A stretch of DNA of 28,971 nucleotides from Gamarada debralockiae (taxonomy: Eukaryota > Ascomycota > Leotiomycetes > Helotiales > Hyphodiscaceae). The stretch covers positions 1-28,971 of the forward strand of contig NXFV01000332.1 of assembly GCA_002803225.1 (NCBI GenBank), given 5' to 3'. Under the pieces are notes generated by a model. It searched no databases and had not been told where the DNA came from. It saw only the letters and a program-made list of their open reading frames with translations. The translations under genes and the position numbers were made by a program. Below are positions 18,389 through 27,536 of this stretch, one piece after another. Each line of letters starts with the position of its first letter. Positions within the stretch are counted from its first letter, which is position 1.

Positions 18389-19684
18389 ATGGCTTCCATC
18401 AAACCATATACCATTACCGTGCCAGACTCAGCCCTAAAGCGCCTTCATCAGAAGCTCGAACTCACAGAACTGCCGAAACATAAAATCGAAGGAGCAGAAT
18501 GGATATATGGAACTCCACTGTAGGCCAATCTGTCTCTCATAAATCATCATGCCTCAAAACTCACATCGAATTAGGAAGGACATCCCACACCTGACCGAGT
18601 ACTGGAGGACGAAGTTCAACTGGCGCACAAAGGAGAAGGAACTTAATACACTCCTCCATTTCATGACACAGATCACTGTTGAGGGCTTTGATCCACTCGA
18701 TATCCACTTTGTTCATCAGAAGAGTGAAGTCTAAGGAGCCATTCCCCTTCTCTTTCTACATGGATGGCCCGGAAGTTCTTGGAAGTTACCGAGATGTTAC
18801 CTTTGTTGAAGGGAGGGAATGGCAAGCCTGCCTTCCATGTTGTAGCTCCGAGTTTACCAAACTATGTGTTTTCAGGAGGCGTCAAAAAGGTACGTGTTCG
18901 CTGTCGAGGGCAGAGTCTATAGCATCAGCCTCCAAAATGCTAACCGTCTGGCACGGAAAGGATTCGAGGTGAAGCATTATTCTGAGACATGCCATAAGCT
19001 CATGCTTGCTCTAGGATATGACCAGTATGGTCAGTGCACCATGCAGTTCCGACTTGGAGCATAAATTGCTTACAAGAGGTTTGAATAGTTACTCAAGGTG
19101 GTGACTGGGGATTCGTGAGTAAGCAGCTGCGTCACCTACCCATAACGAACAAGCTAACAACTTCAGTCGCTCCAGGACTCGGTCATCTTTACCCTCAACA
19201 CGTCAAACGTAGTCACGTCAACTGGACCTTCGCCAGTCCCCCGAAAATGGGCGGAGTCCAACCCAGAACCCGAGTGCTCTGCACGAGAGAAAGCCCAACT
19301 CGCTCGAGGACAAGATTTGCGGGCAGGAGACGGAAGAGGGTATCTTGCCATTCAAGGAAGCAAGGTATGTTTCCACTCACTCAAACGCGGATCTCTTGCT
19401 CACAATCCTCGAGCCAGCAACAATTGGCTATGCGTTGGCAGACTCGCCCGTCGCAACTTTAGCATGGATCTATGAGAAGATAGTGGGATGGAGTGGATCG
19501 TATCCGTGAACAGAAGAGGAGGTCCTCACCTAGGTTTCGCTATATTATTTATCGACAGCAGGCCCAGAAACTTCTTTGTATATTTACTACGAAGTCCTTC
19601 ATGGAACCATCATCGACCTTCCAGCCGTGGAAAACTACATTGTATTGCCGGTCCAAAGTAACTTCATTCTAACAGGTTATCAAG
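18389..19684 (+). pseudogene. Epoxide hydrolase pseudogene (microsomal-type, alpha/beta hydrolase)
   Basis: Homologues open epoxides to diols using an alpha/beta-hydrolase Asp-His-Asp/Glu triad. The relic starts at ATG 18389 with the EHN domain (YTITVPDSALKRLHQKLELT, then EGAEWIYGTPL). It is spliced at 18520-18574 (phase 2, frame restored) to LTEYWRTKFNWRTKEKELN and DPLDIHFVHQKSEV. The oxyanion loop HGWPGS follows, then AFHVVAPSLPNYVFSGGVKK, KHYSETCHKLMLALGYDQY, the nucleophile motif VTQGGDWGF (19089-19114), GHLYPQHVKRSHVNW, and TIGYALADSPVATLAWIYEK. Damage: TAA at 18732-18734, a one-base deletion near 18776, a frame change near the 19167 exon start, an extra A near 19245, TGA at 19507-19509 and TAG at 19531-19533 (both where the family has Trp). 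The C-terminal part with the catalytic His is not found after about 19684. Introns at 18890-18960, 19030-19088 and 19115-19166 keep GT-AG ends. Non-functional. Confidence 0.9.
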
Positions 19685-20769
19685 GTAAGTTTGCATTTCA
19701 TTTATCGTTTTAGTTCAACTGAGAGTAACTACAGCCTTAAATATCGCTCAATGATATATTTTAGATTGTTGATTTCCTCCCTGGCCCAAAGTCACTTGTT
19801 TTACAACTATTTTTGTCCGAAATAGAAATGGTTTTCCCCTGAAATGTTAAGCGACCACCTGACACATTTCAACCTTCCAAGTTGACATTCACTCCATCCT
19901 TCCGCCAGATAGCAGCTTTGCCAGAAGATGTTAGACACATATTGCCGCTAACTTGTACAAATTCATACGTCAGTGGACCAAACACAACAATTGCCTTAAG
20001 AAATGCGATAGATTTCACAACCATTTCAGAGGATTTGACTATCAAGCGGCTGTGGGGCACAATTGATCCTGACGGAGAGTACAGCCATTCAATCAAAATG
20101 AACGATTGATATTCAGTGACCTGACTTAACCCTCACTGGGCGCTCGCACTCTTGGAGGAAGAAATGTTCCGTCACAGTTAGCAAAGCAATTTGGCAGAGG
20201 CGGGGAACGTTTCAAGCTTTAGTGTTCATTGAGCTGTGAGAATCGACTGTATCCTAGGTAATTTTCGCCAGGAATAGTCCCGTCGAAAAGCTCACAAGAT
20301 TGAGGGGATATAGTTGATTCAATAAGTGCTGAGAAGAGGGAAACGCAGAATTGTGAAATTTGCGGTCGCTTTATGCCAAGGCAACCAGTTCCAATCAAGC
20401 CCTGAAAGGAAAAATTCTTGAAATCTGACGTAAAATCATCGTATCATCAATGATGGAATCCCCCAAACCAAGGAAAATAACTATGTCCGCAACCTTTGGC
20501 AACTAACAAGATCTACCAAGGACGAAATAACCCATCACTCAGACTCTAAATCCTGTTTTGTTCTTGCTTCAAGGTTCTTGTGCCAAGCAGACGCCATGTT
20601 GTGAATTAGGATGAAAGATGGGAAAGTGGATCCAAACTAGAATATTGGTCGTGGAGATAACTAGAAGTCCGGAGGTCGCTGGAAGTGCTTTGATAACAAC
20701 TGGATAGCGGACTGGTGAGAGGAGAAGTCGAAAGCCATGGAGTTGGTCGGAGACCGAGATTCCAAGTCT
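19685..20769. other. Intergenic; one unidentified 75-codon frame
   Basis: A plus-strand frame (19882-20109) reads TFTPSFRQIAALPEDVRHIL and later RLWGTIDPDGEYSHSIKMND. An antisense frame of the same length overlaps it (20096-19869). The plus reading looks slightly more protein-like but I recognise no family and see no supporting exon. The rest of the stretch shows nothing. Confidence 0.3.
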
Positions 20770-21560
20770 GGCATCAATCTATATTAAATTCATCCCAATT
20801 TCCTTGGCGAAACGTGGGCTTTGGTCCTCGATGAAGCAAGTCCAGGTCTTGAGTCGACCGCCGATTCTCATCAAACATTCCAGCTATCCGGCGAATAGTT
20901 TGGTGACCACATCACGGTGCAAGTACAATCCCTTCGTTCTAGGAATAATTGTCTCCACACTCTCGGATTGAAATCGGTGAAAAAGCTGTTGCAATGCAGT
21001 TGCATACAAAAGGCCGCACACAGCGTCTAAGTAATCGCTCCCGGAGTTGCCTCAATGAAAGAGAAGGAGGCGAGAAGCGTCCATGCAGGGCAAAAGTTTC
21101 TGGACTTTGCTGAAGAAAGATGGCTTTTGATGAGAATGGACCACCAAGTCCGGCCCTAATTTAGGAAGAAGATGCTGTTGAAAGGGGTCGAATCTAATTT
21201 CAAGCTTTGGTTTTGAGGATGGGATCGGACAGGAAGAAGTTCGTGAACAATGGAGCGCGACTCATGGCAAACTTGAAGCAGTCCAGTCCATTCAAGTAGC
21301 TGGAGTCCTTTACGCACGAAAAGAAGACAGGGGTGGACTGTGATGCCTCGAAGGTGGTCTCTGGGCTTTGTAGGGCAACAACAGGCATTGGGGAAACCTT
21401 CACTGTGTCCCAGCTCTTGACCTCCCATTCCTTGCGGATGCAATAGCCAAGAACTTGATGCGTACAGATGATGCCTCATATTTTGAGACAGAGTTCTGTC
21501 GGCAAACAGGGAAAGAGTGTGAATTCGGTGAACTTCAGTCTCGGGCCGTCTTCGTTCCAC
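20770..21560 (-). pseudogene. 2EXR-domain protein pseudogene
   Basis: The minus strand reads LEQFEWNEDGPRLKFTEF, then FTLFPCLPTELCLKI followed by TGA (21476-21478). FxxFPxLPxELRxKIW is the opening motif of the fungal 2EXR domain, so the TGA sits where the family has Trp. The frame goes on as VLGYCIRKEWEVKSWDTV, MPVVALQSPETTFEAS, TPVFFSCVKDSSYLNGLDCF and APLFTNFFLSDPILKTKA, then stops (TGA and TAG near 21200). Further coding-like sequence (FDPFQQHLLPKLGPDLV, then DYLDAVCGLLYATALQQLF) runs to about 20800 with two more stops. 2EXR proteins are a large, variable fungal family of unknown biochemical role. At least four stops mean it is dead. The assignment rests mainly on the opening motif. Confidence 0.55.
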
Positions 21561-21709
21561 TCAAACTGTTCCAGCTCATGACTTCCCGGCCAGGTTAGTC
21601 ATTCGTACCGTTTTGATATGGCCGTTCGAGAAGTTTCAGATTCTCCAGTTCGGTGGTGACAGAGTCGGTTGCTTCCGTCTTCGCAGGTTCGAACTCAAGC
21701 TCATTCCAC

Positions 21710-22150
21710 TCAATCTTTACCATCCGATTGTATCCCGTGTTGACTTGGAGAGTTGTCTGGAAAACCAAGGGCAGATGCCTCCCAGTTAACGGTATCCCAC
21801 GCTGGCTTGGAATTCGAAGTCAAGTTCACGGTTTCGGGTTGGTCAAGAAGTGAAATGTTCACTTGTCTGCAACTCGAATGTCAGTAAACAGTCGTGTCTG
21901 GCGACGATTACGAATCGAGCGGGTACTTACGTGAAGAGGTTTAAGAATAATGCACAATTGAGGGCCGCTGAACGCTTAGAAGTGCTTGGGGTGTTTAGGG
22001 GATTGTTTGTAGAGAACAGGTCGAAGTCTTTGGAGTGTTGAAGAGTTTGGAGTTGACTTGTTAAAATATCTGCTATTTTTGACAGCTGTTTGTGCAGACT
22101 CGAAAGGTGAAAACTCGTCCAGGAAAACCGACTTCTAGGCACCAAATCCA
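21710..22150 (-). other. Two spliceable minus-strand exons upstream of the 2EXR relic
   Basis: A minus-strand frame entering after a possible TAG acceptor near 22135 reads SFHLSSLHKQLSKIADILTS and ends CALFLNLFT at 21931. A GTAAGT donor (21930-21925), a CTGAC branch-like site and a TTGCAG acceptor define a 64-nt intron (21930-21867). Joining restores phase exactly into QVNISLLDQPETVNLTSNS and ALGFPDNSPSQHGIQSDG before a TGA at 21712-21710, just after another possible donor (GTAAAG). A further GTAAGT donor at about 22327 suggests another exon at 22590-22330. Intact splice grammar suggests a real gene, most simply the 5' part of the 2EXR relic, but a separate gene is possible. No ATG was located. 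Confidence 0.4.
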
Positions 22151-22672
22151 GATCAGATCAATGACGCATGAGCGTGGTAATCTTTCCTACCTTGAGAGGA
22201 ACATGTTGTCGGTGGAAGATCAATGCGGAAGGCAGAGATTGACGAGTCGCGCCAAAGCGAAGTAACTCGTGACAAGCTACAATGATAGAAGTAGCCTTTT
22301 CGATTGATCTGTAGAATGTAACAGGTCACTTACCAGAACTTTGATCGAGTTTCGTAACCAGATGGATCCCCTCGAAAGAAATTTGGGGTTTGATGTGGAG
22401 GTGGAGTGGAGAGAAAATGTTCTTGGAAAGTCGCACTCGATATTCTGCTGGTGGAGATCACTTGTCTTGCACGTTTCTGTCGGCAGGACGATAAAGTAAA
22501 ATGATGCTCCATAAGGCAGATAACTGGTGCGCAGTTTAACCAAGTTTCACTTGAGACTTTGTCAACTCCAAAGAGAAGGACTACCACGAAAGTATTTAAG
22601 AAATTTCTTGGAGATGATCACCTTCGCGTGATATGCATGAGAACGCCTTTTCTGAGGGAAACGAACTCCTGA
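22151..22672. other. Intergenic between 2EXR relic exons and aquaglyceroporin relic
   Basis: Holds a possible extra minus-strand exon (22590-22330, ending at a GTAAGT donor) but no start codon context that I trust. Two minus frames overlap here and I cannot choose between them. No other feature recognised. Confidence 0.35.
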
Positions 22673-24552
22673 CTAGCGGAACAAGCGGACCATTCGGTCG
22701 AGGCATCCAACAACTTTGAAAATTCGAGCGTAATTCCGAAGACATTTACCAAAAACCCAATATATCGGCCATCCTTCCCTCTTCGCCTTATCTTTGACCC
22801 GTCTCCTCCTGCTCCTCGGATAGTTGACCAGGCTTTCTCCTCCCACGAATATAGCAACATCATACAAGAATCCGTCCATCAACGCACCGATGATGGTCGC
22901 ACCCCAAGCTCCGTATATCCACCATGCCCGCCACACCGTAAATACCTCTCCTCCATATCCAACAGCAGCAGTCGTTACTCTAGGCCCAAAATCTCTTGCG
23001 AGGTTCAGGCACGCACCGACGTTATACCCGAAAGTCATTGTCAAGACCATTACAACGAGACCGACGATAAAGGCGCCCGGAGGAGCGTTCGAGTCATCTC
23101 TAAGAGCAAGAATTGCGCAAGCCAGGATCGCAGTGGCGACAAGCTCGTTCGCAAAGCCAGCACCAATACCAGCGGACGATGCTGGCTGCGTGAAGAACAC
23201 TTTCCCACTCCGTCCTAAAAACAACCCCAAAGCCTGAGCGCTTCCGCCCTTGTCTGGCCTCCCTGAGCGTCGAAGGAATGATCGCATCTCGATAGACACC
23301 GTATGCGATCAAATCTGCTAAGAAACTGCTGAGGATTTGTGCGAAGATATACACGACAGCTTTGCGGAAGGGGAAGCCGCGGTATAAGTTGAGCATGAGG
23401 GATATGGCAGGGTTGAGATGGCCTCCGGAGATACCACCCGCAATGGAGATATCGATTGTGATTCCGAGACCCCATGCCCAGTTGGTAGATTGTAGTTACC
23501 AGCTGTGTTGACGGAGGTTTGCACTGCAAGGTTGGTGCAGAGACCGATGAGGATGGCTATTATTGGCTGGAAACATATTAACTTGTGAATTAAGGATGTT
23601 GGGAAGGAGAAATTTACTGCGAGGTACTCTGCGAGAAGTTCCCTGAACTTTTCCCGTATCGACGACAACAAATTGTGATTATCGGGTACTTCTTGGCTTA
23701 TCGCTCGGCATCCTCTTCGTCCACAGGCCAGTCGTCTACCTTTTCTCTTGCCTCGAGATCGATCTCATTCGGATCACTAGCAACTGATGGCGTGCTAGCA
23801 CCAGAAACTGACTGAGAAGGCACTTCTTGCACCCTCGAGACTCTTCTGCCCCCCGAGTCCGCGTTTTGGTCGTCGAAGAGGTCACTATGGCTCCTCCCAT
23901 ACGAAGGCTCACGAGCTCTCCATTCTTCCATAGGGTTACTCCTCTCATCCTTCGGTGTCCCATATTATCAACAACAGTATTCGCGGATCCCACTCTCGGT
24001 GTTGTCCTCTCACTTCGCGTTCCCTCAACACGCTCATGTCCATAACCCCTCTTCTCAACACCCTTCCCGTTATCGGCTGTGTTCTTGCCAGCATCTTGTC
24101 TATAATCACCAATCATGCCAATCTTGGGCATAACCTCCGCACTCCCCAGCTCCTATCTCTCTACGCCCCAGTCTTCCACCACCGCTTGTCAAGTTCCCAG
24201 TCCAAGGCCTCACAACCCTTGGCAGAGGCTTCGTCAATTCCCATACCGGCGCATTTTCAACTTTGTGGTATGCTGGGTTCAATTCGTAATATCTTGGATC
24301 CACATAACTCGGACCATGAGTGTGTGTAGGATTGCCTGCGAGGGAGTATTGCGGTCGCTCTGGCAGCGCATTGTGCAAGCTTGGATGCTGTGCTCGTGCA
24401 GAGCCGTTTGCTGGATTTCGTCTGCTTGAACGCTGATTCTAGGAGGGAGGTTGTGGTCTCGTTGAATTGGTATTCGTCCGTTGTGGGCTCGAAACCGTTG
24501 GTTGGCTTTCTGGTGGACTATCCTTCGATTGCCTGCCATCGTTATCTACCAT
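22673..24552 (-). pseudogene. Aquaglyceroporin (MIP channel) pseudogene
   Basis: Homologues are six-helix membrane channels passing glycerol and water. From ATG 24552 the relic shows the long cytosolic N-terminus of fungal members (YYELNPAYHKVENAPVW, LTKPLPRVVRP, later DPNEIDLEAREKVDDWPVDE). The channel follows: KFRELLAEYLA, a GTAAAT..CCAG intron, IIAILIGLCTNLAVQTSVNT, GGISGGHLNPAISLMLNLYR (first NPA box), AVVYIFAQILSSFLADLIAY, ANELVATAILACAILALRDD and NVGACLNLARDFGPR (second box NLA, as in Fps1-type channels), then GGESLVNYPRSRRRR. Damage: TAG at 24439-24441 (codon 38), TAA at 23698-23700 after DEEDAER, one-base losses near 23680 and 23493, and frame changes near 23240 and in the N-terminal region near 23930-24130. 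No continuous frame longer than about 200 codons survives, so it cannot make a channel. Two base-substitution stops make sequencing error an unlikely explanation for all of it. Confidence 0.9.
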
Positions 24553-25570
24553 CTTTCACTCTTCCGCAGCGTTAAAATAACTTAGATTGAGACTCAATCC
24601 ATTTCAAACTGAAACTGATCTACCTCGGTCTTCCCTACCTTATACATTTCCGTGGGAGAATCCCATTGAGATATCGATATGATCATAGCAAAATCCTGAT
24701 ATTCTGCGGATCTCTTCGGTCAAATTGACGGTTTTTGTGGGAACACTTGGTGATCTATCCCAAAACACCGGCACTGTCTCGTACTGGCAGATAGCTCATA
24801 TAGGTCATGCTTCTACAAAGTCCCCTATTCGTGGATTGAGATCCGTAGTGAGGACGCCGTTTTGACAGCAAGGCTGAAGATTTTTCGAAACGGCAGCTGT
24901 GGCTGCGCAGAATCACGTGAGGAATGAAGCCACACCCTCTCGAAGAAAGTTTCTTTGCGAAGAAGCCGCTTCGAAGTTCTATGCCTTACGCACCTGCCTT
25001 ATTGAGTAACTGTGTCCAGGTGGCGAAGTTGGAGTATGGACCGGTCAAGTGTTCGAGAGGCGTGGTTATGGGCTTTTTTCCCACCGGCAGACCCGAGTAT
25101 TTGGAAATCATTGGCTCCACGTGTATCAGGCTATCAGCTTGTCATGCACCCGCTGTTGAAACATTGAAACAAAAAAGGTCACAAGTGGACCGCTAAGACA
25201 GCATTCAACGAACACCGACCTAGGTGAGCTATCCGTGGATCCTCCCGATGTGGGGTAAGCAGATTTCTCACATCAGACGGGCTGAGATCAGCTCCATGTG
25301 CTAAAGATTAAAGATTCCAAACTTCTGGCGGGATGGAGCCCTAGATGGAGACGGGATCTTGCAATTTATTCTTATGGAGACTTGTGGAGAAAGAACCCAA
25401 AGTCAAAACTGACGTCTAACGAATGTATATGTTGGTAAATCTGATTTGTACACCTAGAATTCAGGACAGGATTCAGGAGAGTGTGAAGTCCTCTAGATTG
25501 AACCATCCCTCAAATTAAATGTTGTATTAAATTCCTTCTTCTGCCCAAGCTCCCAAGGGATGAGTGCCTC
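24553..25570. other. Intergenic between aquaglyceroporin relic and permease
   Basis: It should contain the old promoter of the aquaglyceroporin relic and the 3' end of the permease transcript. The one longer frame (24924-25196 plus, 90 codons) has no recognisable motif and no supporting exon. Nothing else seen. Confidence 0.45.
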
Positions 25571-27536
25571 TTAGAAGAGTGCACGTACAACCCTCATTGG
25601 AGCGTTTCTCCATGTCTTCACGGGTGGCATGTCATTGGGATCAATCTCGATCGAGCGGCGTCCAGATGTGATGTCCATCTCGCTGGTTGGGACCCACATC
25701 CTCCATTCACGGCTGTAAATCTTCCAGAAGAGATACAGGGCAATGACGATCGGCGCTGCAAGGTAGTATTGGAAGAAATTTTGTGCCACAAAGCTTGCTG
25801 ACCCTCCTCCAATAGGCTATAAAAATGTTAGCAACTTGATGCAAGAACGTAATGGATTATACTCACTGCGACTGCAACATAGAAGGTAGCAATCAGGCAT
25901 AGAAAGTTGAGAGCCAAACCATAATAGCTGCCGCCAACACCGAACAGAGCTTCGTATGGAAGCTCGTGCTTGACATGACCCTGAAGCTTCCAGGCGTGTC
26001 GGAATCGAATGTGGGCAAGGCAGATAGCGCCCCAAACAAAGAAGTATGAGAGACCAGACAACGAGAGGAGCCAGTTGAACACGGTTGACTCTTGACTTGA
26101 CTCTCCGATGAAAGCCAATAGGCCAAAGCAAAGCTGGATGAAAATACCCCAGAGAGGACGACCCTTGGAGTCCACATATGCCACGAACTTTGGGGCCATT
26201 CCTCGTTCAGCAAGAGCCTGCATGGTACGAGTAGATCCAAAAGTGCAAGAGTTGGCTACACTGATCACAGAAATCGTAATGATGGCATTGAAAATGGAAG
26301 GGAGAACCTTGATTCCAGCCAGATTGATCGCGATGACGAATGGAGAGTACTTCGTTTCCCCGCTGGATGCATTCAGGAGATGCGGGTTGTTGGATGGGAC
26401 AATCAATCCGAGGATGAACAGAGAGATCACGTAGAAAAAGGTAATACGCCAGAAGACCTGCTTGGTCGCCTGGGGAATCGATTTCCTGGGATTTGCCGCT
26501 TCGGCTGCTGCAAGGCCGACCAACTCTGTGCCTCCAAAGGCGAACGCTGCGACCACGAAAACAGAACAGAAGCCCTTGAAGCCGTTTACGAACGCTCCGG
26601 GATCGTGCCAGTAGTGGGCGCCAATATATCCTTGAGGGCCAGTTCCACCACAGTCGATGATAACGCCCAAGATGATAAATCCGATACAGCCTAGGACTTT
26701 GATCGTGCTCAAGATGAACTCCACTGTTTAAGTTAGTACTTTTGATCCCAAATCGTGGGCTGGCTACTGACCTTCTCCATATCCACGGACTCCAAAGACT
26801 TGAATGACGAAGAGAAGTGTCAAGAAGACCGCAATCCAAACACCGATATTGATATCTGTTCGCCAAAACCTGATGGTGAGTCCGGCAGCTGTGATTTCGA
26901 ACGGTAGAACTGTGAGCCAGGTAATTGCATAATCCCAGCCGACGGCGAATCCACTATTGCGATATGCATTAGTCAGGGTACAATGATCGAAGATTGTCCT
27001 TGAAAGGTTGCGAAAGCTAGAACAAAGTATGGTATACTTACAGAGATGGGTCTACGAAACGAACAATGTATGTGTAGAAAGCTCCATTGACGGGAAACAA
27101 GACAGCCAATTCTCCCAGCGCTTGAACTGTGCAGAGGAGCATAGAACCCACAACCATGTAGCAGATGACCTAGAGATTGAAGTTAATCTCACAGAGCATC
27201 GCAAAATTGGTTCTAAGCAGGGGAGCATAACATACCAAGCTCGCCGGTCCACCAGTAGCTAGAGCACTTCCTGATCCAACGAACAAACCAGCTCCGATAG
27301 CTCCACCTAAAAATAAGAAGTCAGCAATCAAGTTCCGCCATGGTGGGAAGTCTCTGCCAATTACCAATAGCAATCATCTGCATATGGCGACCTTGAAGTT
27401 GGCGCGCAAGCGGAGCGGCTTGGTGCTTGATTCCCACATCGCCATGCTCGACATCAGCGTCCTTATGCACGGGCGACTGAGACTCGTAGGCCTTGGGCTC
27501 CTCCATCACTTCCTTGTTAGCTAGGATCTCCTCCAT
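25571..27536 (-). CDS. Amino-acid permease, GAP/YAT type (APC superfamily)
   Basis: This is a plasma-membrane proton-coupled amino-acid importer of the fungal AAT family. Six exons are inferred: 27536-27365, 27306-27236, 27169-27042, 26953-26772, 26723-25867 and 25816-25571. All have GT-AG ends and matching phases, and a perfect TACTAAC branch site sits in the 26771-26724 intron, giving 551 residues. The first 57 residues are a charged cytosolic tail ending QGRHMQMIAIG. TM1 carries the substrate-binding GGAIGAGLFVGSG (58-70). Next come VICYMVVGSMLLCTVQALGE, GWDYAITWLTVLPFE, GTELVGLAAAEAANPRKSIP (family signature), VANSCTFGSTRTMQALAERG and LSGLSYFFVWGAICLAHIRF; twelve helices are expected. The C-tail ends KTWRNAPMRVVRALF. 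Lysines near the N-terminus could be ubiquitin sites (inference). Every motif is intact, in contrast to the decayed genes to its left. The exact substrate cannot be read from sequence. Confidence 0.95.

Noticed and set aside
19869..20109. Opposed 75-codon frames on both strands
   Set aside because: One may be a relic, but neither has a recognisable motif or splice partner, so no gene is called.
22673..24552. Treating the aquaglyceroporin as a functional multi-intron gene
   Set aside because: The frame breaks at 23680 and 23493 are single-base losses with no intron able to repair them, and two stops arise by substitution inside conserved context.
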